A DNA stretch of 51,877 nt. It comes from Balneolaceae bacterium UBA7797. GTDB taxonomy: Bacteria > Bacteroidota > Rhodothermia > Balneolales > Balneolaceae. Shown in pieces: positions 25,518 through 33,665 of this stretch. Both the position numbers and the translations under genes were made by a program. The stretch lies in contig DLCN01000012.1 in NCBI GenBank assembly GCA_002480645.1, positions 1 through 51,877 of the forward strand. The letters are read 5' to 3'. The notes below the pieces were generated by a model, which did no database searches, had not been told where the DNA came from, and saw only the letters and a program-made list of their open reading frames with translations. The stretch's first letter is position 1. Every line of letters begins with the position of its first letter.

Positions 25518-26207
25518 ATGGCATTACTTCGGCACTCCGTTGTTAGTGTTTTCTTACTTGTTCTATTCGCTTCCTGTGGAGTTTCGAACCGAACAACCCG
25601 ATCTTCCTCAGACTCCGGTACAGCTACTTCTCCAACGAGAAGCAGACCATCAAACGAATCAGTAATTTCACTTGAATCCGGTGTGGCTAGTTGGTACGGA
25701 CCTGATTTCCATGGTCGTCAGACCGCCAACGGCGAGAAATATGATATGAATGCCATGACCGCAGCCCATCGCACACTCCCTTTCAACACCATGGTATTAG
25801 TAGAGAACCTGGATAACGGCCGTTCCGTTAAAGTCCGCATTAATGACCGGGGGCCTTTTGCCAAAGGTCGCATCATAGACCTTTCTAAGGCGGCAGCCGA
25901 AAAAATGGATATGATTGGTCCCGGTACAGCCCGCGTTCGGGTTTATATTCTGAACGAAGGCGATCTCCCCCCCTCGGTTAAGCCTCAGTACACCGTTCAA
26001 CTTGGTTCTTACTCCGATAAAGAAGCTGCCGAAAAAAAAGCGGCTGAGATACGAAGTAGCTATGTGAAAGAAGTTGAGGTAGACGGTGAAACTTTTTACC
26101 GGATCTACTTTGGTGATTTTGAAGACCCATCTATCGCTATGGAGGCCCTGCAACGTCTTCAGGGACTTGGTCACGATGGTTTTGTGAAACTTCTGAACGG
26201 AAAATAA
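25518..26207 (+). CDS. rlpA: RlpA-family septal lytic transglycosylase, lipoprotein with SPOR domain
   Basis: A 229-residue RlpA. A lipoprotein signal (LLVLFASC, lipidated C20) is followed by a Ser/Thr-rich linker, a double-psi beta-barrel (about 54-150: ASWYGPDFHGRQTANGEKYD, then AHRTLPF, then RINDRGPF, then GRIIDLS) and a C-terminal SPOR domain (about 157-229, YTVQLGSYSDKEAAEKKA). The His of AHRTLPF and the Asp of NDRGPF correspond to the catalytic pair of Pseudomonas RlpA, which cleaves glycan strands lacking stem peptides at the septum. The SPOR domain binds such denuded glycans. It is probably tethered to the outer membrane. It starts 59 nt after the reconstructed end of the broken kinase gene. 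Confidence 0.93.
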   Translation: MALLRHSVVSVFLLVLFASCGVSNRTTRSSSDSGTATSPTRSRPSNESVISLESGVASWYGPDFHGRQTANGEKYDMNAMTAAHRTLPFNTMVLVENLDNGRSVKVRINDRGPFAKGRIIDLSKAAAEKMDMIGPGTARVRVYILNEGDLPPSVKPQYTVQLGSYSDKEAAEKKAAEIRSSYVKEVEVDGETFYRIYFGDFEDPSIAMEALQRLQGLGHDGFVKLLNGK

Positions 26208-26280
26208 CTTTTCGTTTATTCACGGGATTGAAATCTCTTTTTTTTCGGTTACCTGCCTGAATCTTAAAAGAGTATTATCC

Positions 26281-27759
26281 ATGAAAAAGAGAATCATTAT
26301 TATTGGGAGCGGATTCGGGGGACTTGGAGCCGCATCAAGATTATTATCAGCCGGACATGACGTAACCATCCTTGAAAAACGAGATAAACTCGGAGGCCGG
26401 GCTTATGTTTATGAGCAAGACGGCTTTAAATTTGATGGGGGACCAACAGTGATTACAGCCCCCTTTATGTTCGATGATATATGGAATGCTGCCGGGAAAA
26501 AGCGGGAAGATTATTTCGACCTCGTACCATGCGATCCTTTTTATCGCATTTTTGATCACACAGGAAAAAGCTTCGATTATAATAATGACCATGAATTCAC
26601 ATTAAGTGAAATTGAAAAATGGAATCCTGAGGATAAAGCAGGATATGAGAAATTTTTAGGGACCACTAAAGCTATTTTCGATAAAGGGTTTACAGAGCTT
26701 GCCGATGAGCCTTTCCTGAATTTCACCGATATGTTAAAAGTGGCTCCGGATCTGATCAAACTACAGTCTTATAAAAATGTATACAGCTATGTTTCTCAGT
26801 TCATTAAAAATGAATTTTTAAGACAAGCTTTTTCCTTCCATCCATTACTCGTGGGCGGAAATCCATTTGATACCACCTCCATTTATGCCATGATCCATTA
26901 TCTGGAACGTGAATGGGGAGTACATTATGCACTTGGGGGAACCGGATCTATTGTTCATGCTTTCGAAAAACTGATCACTGAACAGGGTGGCAAGATCCAC
27001 ACCAGCACAGAAGTTGAAGAGATCATCGTTAAAAATGGCAAAGCTGTTGGCGTACGATTGGAAGATGGGGAAAAACTCGACGCCGACGTAGTAGTTTCTA
27101 ATGCGGATGTTGCATTTACGTATAAAAACCTTATCAACCCGTCACATCGCAAAAAATATACCGATCGAAAGCTGGCTAATACAAAGTATAGTATGTCACT
27201 TTTTGTGATCTATTTCGGAACTGATAAACAATACCGGGATACCGGTCTTGCGCATCACAATATCATTCTCGGGCCGAGATATAAAGGCCTGCTTGATGAT
27301 ATTTTCCACAAGAAGATCGTAGCTGACGATTTTTCATTGTATTTACACATGCCAACTTTAACGGATCCAAGTATAGCCCCCGATGGTCATGAAGGGTTCT
27401 ATGTCCTGTCTCCTGTTCCGCATCTGGATGGAGATACCGACTGGAACGAATTCGCGCCCGTTTATCGCGACCGCATCATGAATTTCCTGGAGGAAAATTA
27501 TTTACCGGGCTTAAGTGACCATTTGGTAACAGAACATTACATAGATCCGCTTCACTTCCAGAATGATCTGAATAGTTATAAAGGATCGGCATTTTCTGTT
27601 CAACCGGTACTTACTCAGTCAGCATGGTTCCGTCCTCATAACAAATCGGAGGATGTAGACGGATTGTACTTTGTAGGAGCAGGAACTCACCCCGGTGCCG
27701 GATTACCCGGTGTGCTTTCTTCATCCATAATTGCCCAAGACCTCATCGGAAAAGCTTAA
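26281..27759 (+). CDS. crtI: Phytoene desaturase (CrtI type)
   Basis: A 492-residue FAD-dependent carotenoid desaturase/isomerase that converts phytoene toward lycopene. The N-terminal FAD-binding motif IIIIGSGFGGLGAASRL is followed by EKRDKLGGRAYVYEQDGFKFDGGPT (given in part). The C-terminal CrtI signature GLYFVGAGTHPGAGLPGVL is intact. Length and motifs match bacterial CrtI; related desaturases such as CrtD or diapophytoene enzymes share this pattern, so the exact step is inferred. No crtB, crtY or other carotenoid gene is in the window, although such genes are commonly clustered. It follows rlpA by 73 nt on the same strand. Confidence 0.92.
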   Translation: MKKRIIIIGSGFGGLGAASRLLSAGHDVTILEKRDKLGGRAYVYEQDGFKFDGGPTVITAPFMFDDIWNAAGKKREDYFDLVPCDPFYRIFDHTGKSFDYNNDHEFTLSEIEKWNPEDKAGYEKFLGTTKAIFDKGFTELADEPFLNFTDMLKVAPDLIKLQSYKNVYSYVSQFIKNEFLRQAFSFHPLLVGGNPFDTTSIYAMIHYLEREWGVHYALGGTGSIVHAFEKLITEQGGKIHTSTEVEEIIVKNGKAVGVRLEDGEKLDADVVVSNADVAFTYKNLINPSHRKKYTDRKLANTKYSMSLFVIYFGTDKQYRDTGLAHHNIILGPRYKGLLDDIFHKKIVADDFSLYLHMPTLTDPSIAPDGHEGFYVLSPVPHLDGDTDWNEFAPVYRDRIMNFLEENYLPGLSDHLVTEHYIDPLHFQNDLNSYKGSAFSVQPVLTQSAWFRPHNKSEDVDGLYFVGAGTHPGAGLPGVLSSSIIAQDLIGKA

Positions 27760-27766
27760 ATGGTTA

Positions 27767-27970
27767 TCAGCTGATCAGCAACATAGAACTTGACAGTAAG
27801 ATGTGTACTTCGGGTTCTACGAGGATTCTTAACAGCTCGTCTGTCTGGTCATCTTCAAGATCACCGTCAGTGATCTCAAAATTTGATCTTTGCAGTATCT
27901 TATCAAAAAAAGAAACTATGTTCTCAAAGCGGTGATCTACTGTGGGCTGCTTTGTCTCGCACTCATCATC
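27767..27970 (-). other. Possible small reading frame without a usual start codon
   Basis: The minus-strand frame between TAA (upstream, near 27975) and TGA (27767-27769) is open for about 65 codons. It reads like protein: VDHRFENIVSFFDKIL, then ITDGDLEDDQTDELLRILVE. It has no ATG, GTG or TTG start and overlaps the end of the small membrane protein gene in a different frame. It could be an eroded gene, a frameshifted extension of that neighbour, or chance. Confidence 0.3.
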
Positions 27971-28185
27971 TGAGGTTTATCTTCGTACCAATACCCGTCT
28001 TCCCAGTTCAATTCTGATGCAATACCATCTTTCAGGATCTTAAATGCCATGAATCCGACCAGAAACGGGCTTGTAGCAAACATAGCTATGATGAGTTTCT
28101 CCGGTAGTACACCTAACTGAGCACCTACCACATAAAAAACCAGATATGAAGTGGTGAATATGATAATATTTTGAATTTTTTCCAT
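27937..28185 (-). CDS. Small two-helix membrane protein, unknown function
   Basis: An 82-residue protein with two hydrophobic segments (about 5-27 and 30-52) and a charged C-terminal tail containing the motif WEDGYWYEDKP. Short proteins with two helices and an EDGYWYED-like tail are, as far as I recall, widespread but uncharacterised in Bacteroidota. The start ATG 28185 gives a proper N terminus (MEKIQN). It is isolated between crtI (convergent) and the collagen-like lipoprotein gene upstream on the same strand. Confidence 0.65.
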   Translation of the reverse strand: MEKIQNIIIFTTSYLVFYVVGAQLGVLPEKLIIAMFATSPFLVGFMAFKILKDGIASELNWEDGYWYEDKPQMMSARQSSPQ

Positions 28186-28268
28186 GATAAGTCAATAATA
28201 ATTTATGCTTATCAATTATACAGTAAGAGGGCGGGAACAGTTCCTGATCAGTGCTAAACTTAACAGAC

Positions 28269-28739
28269 CTAGTTTGAACTGGTGCTTTCTATGATGAAGT
28301 ACCGGATGAAGTCAATATCTGCAGAGAATACAGAATCAGGCTTGTAAGCATAAATATTAAGTGTATCAACCTGAACGGAGAAAGTGATAACAGAGCCAGA
28401 ATCTAACGATACAGGAAGAGGGTACCACACGGCATCACCAAACTGCACGTCTACTCTGATAAAATCGGTGTTCACCGCTAATTGATTAAGTGCAGTATCA
28501 GGAATAGCTATCCGGTTTGCCGGTTGGTTCAAATAGACGGACTCCGTCCAATTAAAAAATTCACCGGAAGCAGGCTCAACGGTTTTTATAATCACATTGG
28601 CATTTCCATCCACCCCGTCTAATCCATCTTCCCCTGCAGGGCCGGCCGGACCTGAAGCTCCGTTTTCGAGACAGGCTGTTAAACTGCCCATAATAAAAAT
28701 GAGAATGATGATGAAAGAAGTGTGCCTATTCACTGCCAT
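28269..28739 (-). CDS. Lipoprotein with a short collagen-like Gly-X-Y stretch
   Basis: A 156-residue predicted lipoprotein (signal ending SLTAC, lipidated C23). Directly after the lipid anchor comes a short collagen-like segment of about five Gly-X-Y triplets (about 30-45, GPAGPAGEDGLDGVDGN), then a beta-rich domain of about 110 residues with no family I recognise. The collagen-like part probably acts as a stalk or trimerisation unit; five triplets are few for a stable triple helix. ATG 28739 is chosen because the lipoprotein signal starts there. It lies 57 nt downstream of the DUF3160 gene on the same strand, so an operon is likely. Confidence 0.75.
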   Translation of the reverse strand: MAVNRHTSFIIILIFIMGSLTACLENGASGPAGPAGEDGLDGVDGNANVIIKTVEPASGEFFNWTESVYLNQPANRIAIPDTALNQLAVNTDFIRVDVQFGDAVWYPLPVSLDSGSVITFSVQVDTLNIYAYKPDSVFSADIDFIRYFIIESTSSN

Positions 28740-28796
28740 AAAGTGCTTTCTTGAATTTCGGTGAATTTCGAACGCCACAAAGTACAATTTCTGCTA

Positions 28797-31346
28797 CTAT
28801 TTTAAGAGCACCATTTTCTGCACCAATTCTTCTTTTCCAACTTTTAACCGGTAAATGTAGGTTCCGCTTGCCACTGTTGGGTTCCATCGGTAGGAATAAC
28901 TTCCGGCTGCTAGTCTGTTTTGCACCAAAGTTTGAACCAGTTGTCCCTGAATGGTATAAATGGCCAGACTTACCTGCTGATTTGCCTGAGCTTGCGGTAT
29001 CCTGAAGCTTATCAATGTTCCTGCATTGAATGGATTCGGATAGTTCTGTGCTAATTCTATTTTTTGTGGAAATTCGGTTTCATCAGGCTGTTCTTCGACC
29101 GAAGTAGGTATGTACCCGCGATAATCATAATAGGGATCATCGGAAGCGATCAGGTAATCATTAATAAATTCCGGGCGAACTGCCACCGGATCATTTTCAA
29201 AAGTTTCCGCCCATTCATCATCCGTATAACGTTCAAAATTGAGAGATACTGTTTCATAATAGCTCATAACCGGCCCTACAAATGCGTATTCCAGACCATC
29301 TTGCATTTCAGTAACGATCATTGCCAGATTCAATGGACCTGTTCCGATATGCAAAACCCATCCTACACTATTGCCTTGCTCATCGAAGGGTGCTGTATGC
29401 ACATCGGCCACAATATAATCCTGTTTTAAAAGATCACTCTCCCCGTCGAAGTATAATTGGCTATACCAGCCAGTAATCACAGTTGCGCATCCACCGGTTG
29501 TTTCATGTAACATGGTGCTAAGAAATTCATTTTGAGCCTCCGTATTCTCAATACCATCCAACTCATTATGTGCGATATCCCTCAGTTTCTCAGTTATATC
29601 GATCATATCCGCAAAATAATTATCCACTTTTGCACGCATGTATCCATCCAACGCAGAAAAACTGGTCAACTCTTCTTTTGAAATTGAGCCAAGTATCCTC
29701 AATGATTCAAAAAAATCAGGATTGGGCTCGACATAGCTCACCGGAAATTCACACGTAGCCCCTCCGGAATATGATTGCTTAGCATACAGGAGATTATCAT
29801 GGCGCAATTCTGCCCAAGAAGCCATTTGGGTATTCAACGTTTTTTTTGACCAGGCTGCTGTTTGAGTGAAGGCGGGAAATTCGGAGCGATCTTCCGGCGG
29901 GTTTAATTGCCGTATAGTATTGAGCCACAGATTAAAAAAAGAAGTTTCCCAATACTCCGGTTCATAACTATCCACCAAATAACGAAGTCCTGCAAGATTT
30001 AATTGATATTCGTATTGCTCCAATTCGTTTTTTAAGATGGGTAACGCATCATTATTACCAAGAGTAAACATAGCATCCGCACTTTTTGGCAGCATCCTTC
30101 GTCTCATGGTTTTATCAAATACTACATTTCCCAAAATGTATGAATCGATAATAAAACGCTGCCCCAAAAGCATAAAGGCAGAAGCAGGTTCTATATCATC
30201 GGTATTAACCGGGTCCTGAACCAGAATCTGAGACAGGATATTCTGGCTGGCAAAGGGTTCGGCCAATAGATTCTCCTTAAAATCTCTGAATATTTCGATA
30301 TCAGTAAGATCCGTCAGGTCATCAAATCCGGTGGTTGCCGTTTTAATAAAAGTAAGATGATCGATCAGTACATTATCAGATTCCCCAACCAGAAAGGTAA
30401 TTAGCTCATCGATCTCATTAATGGCTTTTTGAGCAGCTTCGCTACCACTCAACCCTTTGGCGATAAGAAAAGCAGATATAGCCTGACGCTGTGCAATACT
30501 GTCTTTTTTATCTTCTGAAAACGTAGAATAGGGTATGGCATCCGGCACTTTTAAATAAAACTCTGTTCGCCCAAGCCACATCATTGCTTTAAAAAACTGA
30601 CCGAGTTTTTCCGATTGCGTGTAATGTCCCCTGACAGTAAACTGGCTGAAATCCAGCACTCGTGGCACCTCAGAAAACAATGGATAGCTAGCCATATTTT
30701 CACTTTGGATCAATTCCATGACCTTTTGCACTTCCGAGATATTTTCCGGGTAAAAAGGGGTAATAGTGCGACCTAAAAGTTGAAGTGGAACGGTTAGGTA
30801 CAGATCCAGGTCCCGTAAACTTAATGCAATCATACTATCGCTTCCATAGGTTGTTTCAAACGCCGGTATTTGATCATGTAATGCGCTTAAAAGCGAATCA
30901 AGCGAATGATAAAGCACTTCGCTTTCAAGGGTACTTAAGATTGCAGAATATGATTTATGAAGTGCATGGAGTATGGCATCGCTGGATATATATACCGGAA
31001 GATCCCGCTTATAAACGGTCATAAAAGCTTCTCCAAAATCGGTGTACCGAACCCGATCCGTTACCATAAAACCATAGTTTTCAACTTGTGCAATTTCTTC
31101 ACTTGTGAGTTGATAATACCTGTAAACGGAATCGGCATACAACGCATTAGCAAAACCAGCCGGTGCATTAGAGCTGAATTGAGCTACAGGATAAAGAACC
31201 ACCAAATCTTCATAACTCAATCCCTCATTTTCAGTCAAAAATTGTTTATAGGCTTCTAAGCTGAAGCGTGAATCAGTCTGGGCTTGTAGCTGTGCCGCGA
31301 ACCCGAGAACACAAAACATTAGAATGGCGATTGTTAAATTCTTCAT
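28797..31346 (-). CDS. DUF3160 protein with T9SS sorting domain
   Basis: An 849-residue exported protein. It has a signal peptide (about 1-24, AQLQAQ), a long mostly helical DUF3160 region (about 60-740) with motifs such as VYISSDAILHALHKSY, FMLLGQRF and TVASWAELRHD-like MASWAELRHDNLLYAKQSYS, and a T9SS type A sorting domain from about residue 765 (QNYPNPFNAGTLISFRIP, ending KMVLLK). DUF3160 proteins have no established function; they are large secreted proteins in diverse bacteria. ATG 31346 is chosen over an in-frame ATG 31361 because GGGGAG lies just before it and the signal peptide starts there. It is the first gene of a probable pair with the collagen-like lipoprotein. Confidence 0.85.
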   Translation of the reverse strand: MKNLTIAILMFCVLGFAAQLQAQTDSRFSLEAYKQFLTENEGLSYEDLVVLYPVAQFSSNAPAGFANALYADSVYRYYQLTSEEIAQVENYGFMVTDRVRYTDFGEAFMTVYKRDLPVYISSDAILHALHKSYSAILSTLESEVLYHSLDSLLSALHDQIPAFETTYGSDSMIALSLRDLDLYLTVPLQLLGRTITPFYPENISEVQKVMELIQSENMASYPLFSEVPRVLDFSQFTVRGHYTQSEKLGQFFKAMMWLGRTEFYLKVPDAIPYSTFSEDKKDSIAQRQAISAFLIAKGLSGSEAAQKAINEIDELITFLVGESDNVLIDHLTFIKTATTGFDDLTDLTDIEIFRDFKENLLAEPFASQNILSQILVQDPVNTDDIEPASAFMLLGQRFIIDSYILGNVVFDKTMRRRMLPKSADAMFTLGNNDALPILKNELEQYEYQLNLAGLRYLVDSYEPEYWETSFFNLWLNTIRQLNPPEDRSEFPAFTQTAAWSKKTLNTQMASWAELRHDNLLYAKQSYSGGATCEFPVSYVEPNPDFFESLRILGSISKEELTSFSALDGYMRAKVDNYFADMIDITEKLRDIAHNELDGIENTEAQNEFLSTMLHETTGGCATVITGWYSQLYFDGESDLLKQDYIVADVHTAPFDEQGNSVGWVLHIGTGPLNLAMIVTEMQDGLEYAFVGPVMSYYETVSLNFERYTDDEWAETFENDPVAVRPEFINDYLIASDDPYYDYRGYIPTSVEEQPDETEFPQKIELAQNYPNPFNAGTLISFRIPQAQANQQVSLAIYTIQGQLVQTLVQNRLAAGSYSYRWNPTVASGTYIYRLKVGKEELVQKMVLLK

Positions 31347-31425
31347 CGTGTTTCTCCCCATTATTTCACTTAATCTCAGGTTAGTTAATCCATTACAGAA
31401 CAACAAATTAAATAATGGTATAAAT

Positions 31426-31453
31426 AAAAAAAGCGAAGGAAAACCTTCGCTTT
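31426..31453 (-). terminator. Intrinsic terminator after the transaldolase gene
   Basis: GCGAAGG (31433-31439), AAAA loop, CCTTCGC (31444-31450); the minus strand continues into a seven-T run. It sits about 22 nt past the transaldolase stop. Confidence 0.9.
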
Positions 31454-31474
31454 ATACAATCAGTGTAAATCAGA

Positions 31475-32131
31475 TTATTTGAGGCTTTCCTGCAGGTCTT
31501 CCCAATCTTGGAGGAAACGAGCTAAGCCACTATCGGTTAACGGATGCTTCAGCAAACCGTTTATAACGCTCAAAGGCATTGTAGCAACATCTGCTCCGGC
31601 TTTCGCACATTCAACCACATGCATTGGGTGGCGGATGGAAGCGGCTAGAACTTCTGTAGCATATCCGTAATTCAGATAGATCTGAACGATATCGTTAATG
31701 AGTTGCATCCCATCAGTGGAAATATCATCCAAACGGCCAAGGAATGGAGAGATGTACGTCGCTCCTGCTTTAGCCGCGATCAACGCCTGAGTTGGAGAGA
31801 AACAAAGTGTACAGTTTGTTTTAATTCCTTCATCAGAAAATGTTTTAATAGCCTTAATTCCATCTTTGATCAAAGGGATCTTAACTACCACGTTGTCTGC
31901 GATAGCCGCAATATCCCGGCCCTCAGCAACCATATCATCATAGGTAGTAGATACAACTTCCGCTGAAACATCTCCTTCAACAATGTCACAGATTTTTTTA
32001 ATGTGACCTTCAAAATCGCTAACCCCAACTTTTGCACATAAACTTGGATTGGTTGTTACTCCGTCTAAAACCCCAAGGTCATTTGCCTCTTGGATTTCAT
32101 CAAGATCTGCGGTGTCTATAAAAAATTTCAT
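31475..32131 (-). CDS. Small transaldolase (TalC/FSA-like family)
   Basis: A 218-residue protein of the short transaldolase/fructose-6-phosphate aldolase family, of the pentose-phosphate pathway. Family signatures are FIDTADLDEI, DGVTTNPSL, VVVKIPLI (Schiff-base Lys) and ATYISPFLGRLDD. The strand after the Schiff-base region reads KTNCTLCFS, which is the transaldolase form rather than the LGTAVY form of E. coli FsaA. I therefore favour transaldolase activity although automatic naming may say fsa. It is a monocistronic cytoplasmic enzyme with its own terminator. Confidence 0.92.
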   Translation of the reverse strand: MKFFIDTADLDEIQEANDLGVLDGVTTNPSLCAKVGVSDFEGHIKKICDIVEGDVSAEVVSTTYDDMVAEGRDIAAIADNVVVKIPLIKDGIKAIKTFSDEGIKTNCTLCFSPTQALIAAKAGATYISPFLGRLDDISTDGMQLINDIVQIYLNYGYATEVLAASIRHPMHVVECAKAGADVATMPLSVINGLLKHPLTDSGLARFLQDWEDLQESLK

Positions 32132-32310
32132 CGTGCAGTGAGTTTTAAAGTGAATCTTTAAGTGTATAACTTACACATATTACAGGTATCAATCATTTAA
32201 AATAGTAAAAATAACATTGCTTTTTTTTACATCCGCAAAGTATCAGGTACTAAACTAAATGCCGAAATTTGGTTTCATATAATGTAACTATTACTAACCT
32301 ATAAAGAACT

Positions 32311-33657
32311 GTGAAAAAACTATTCGTTACAGCGATTATCCTGAGTACAATAATAGCGGGATGTGGAAATTCAGATTCAGAAGAACAATCACCTCAAAGC
32401 CGGTTTGGTGGATTCAGGGGATTTGGTGGCGACCGCGCTACCAGCGTTGAAACAAAGCCCGTTAGTGTAGGCCCGATCGCAGAACAAGTTCGTTCCTACG
32501 GTAATGTAAAAGCTCAGGACGTGGTTGTAATTACCCCTCAGGTAAGTAACCGTATTACCAGGATCTATGTAGATCTGGGTGACACCGTTCGTCAGGGACA
32601 ATTGCTTGCAAAAATCTATGACGCCACATTCCGTGATCAATTAAATCAGGCTAAGGCTCAATTAGAACAAAGTGAGATTGCTGTACAGCGAGATAGTGCC
32701 CAATTTGAGCGACAACAACTGTTACTGGAAAGAGATCTTATCAGCCAGTCGGAATATGATATTGCGCTGGCTACCTATCGTAATTCACTCGCTCAGTATC
32801 AATCAGCCAGAGCGTCTCTTACCCAGGCTGAAGAGAATTTCAATAATACAGAAGTACGATCTCCGGTACGAGGTGTGATCACCGCCCGTAATTTTGAAGT
32901 TGGCGATCTTGCTACTACCGGGCAGGCTATTTTCGAGATCGCTAATACCACCGGCTACGAAACCCGTATCTATCTTCCGGTTCAGGATTGGAGAGCGGTT
33001 AAGATCGGACAAGAAGTTTTCATGCGAGTATCTAACGAAGAGGGTGTATCCGCAAAAGGTGTGGTATCCAGAAAAAGCCCTCAACTAGACGCCACCACCG
33101 GACTAGGTGAAGTAGTAATTACCTTAAGTGACGTGGGTCCGTCTATCTATCCGGGTGTATTGGTTGAAAACCTCATCACTATATCATCGAAACAAAATAC
33201 TATGAAAGTACCCCGAAGTGCTTTGGTTGAAACCGTTGAGACTGTGGTAAATCCCGAATCAAATACTATAGAGCTGGACCGCTCTTATTCCGTATTTGTC
33301 TCGGTCGGGGATTCGGTAGCTGAACGCCGCCGGCTTGAGCTTGGTATTGAGCAAGGAGATCAGATCGAAGTATTAAGTGGATTGCGTCCCCGTGACCAGA
33401 TCATTATTACCGGTCAGCAGGGATTAGAAGACGGTTCTAAGATCTCCGTTGCTTCGGGCACGGCATTTCAGTCGCCTGAACAACAAACGGTTACCGGTGA
33501 TGATGCGCCACCCTCCGGCGGTCGTCCGAATGGGGAAATGTTCAGAAACCTGACTCCTGAGCAACGGGAAAAATTACGAGATATGTCTCAGGAAGAACGA
33601 CGTGCCTTCTTCCAGAAATTACGTGAGCAAAACGCAGATTCTACCGCTAAAAACTAA
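32311..33657 (+). CDS. RND efflux periplasmic adaptor, lipoprotein
   Basis: A 448-residue membrane-fusion protein of the AcrA/MdtA kind. It has a lipoprotein signal (STIIAGC, lipidated C18) and a short Gly/Arg-rich linker. The lipoyl half-motif (GDTVRQGQLLAKIYD), a coiled-coil hairpin (about 108-175), the second lipoyl half (EVRSPVRGVITARNFEVGD), a beta-barrel and a membrane-proximal domain follow. The C terminus (about 410-448) is an unusual charged tail, LTPEQREKLRDMSQEERRAF, as found in some Bacteroidota adaptors. The start is GTG 32311 at the signal peptide. It is the first gene of a three-gene operon with two RND pumps (8-nt gap). No outer-membrane TolC gene is present. Confidence 0.92.
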   Translation: MKKLFVTAIILSTIIAGCGNSDSEEQSPQSRFGGFRGFGGDRATSVETKPVSVGPIAEQVRSYGNVKAQDVVVITPQVSNRITRIYVDLGDTVRQGQLLAKIYDATFRDQLNQAKAQLEQSEIAVQRDSAQFERQQLLLERDLISQSEYDIALATYRNSLAQYQSARASLTQAEENFNNTEVRSPVRGVITARNFEVGDLATTGQAIFEIANTTGYETRIYLPVQDWRAVKIGQEVFMRVSNEEGVSAKGVVSRKSPQLDATTGLGEVVITLSDVGPSIYPGVLVENLITISSKQNTMKVPRSALVETVETVVNPESNTIELDRSYSVFVSVGDSVAERRRLELGIEQGDQIEVLSGLRPRDQIIITGQQGLEDGSKISVASGTAFQSPEQQTVTGDDAPPSGGRPNGEMFRNLTPEQREKLRDMSQEERRAFFQKLREQNADSTAKN

Positions 33658-33665
33658 CTGATACC

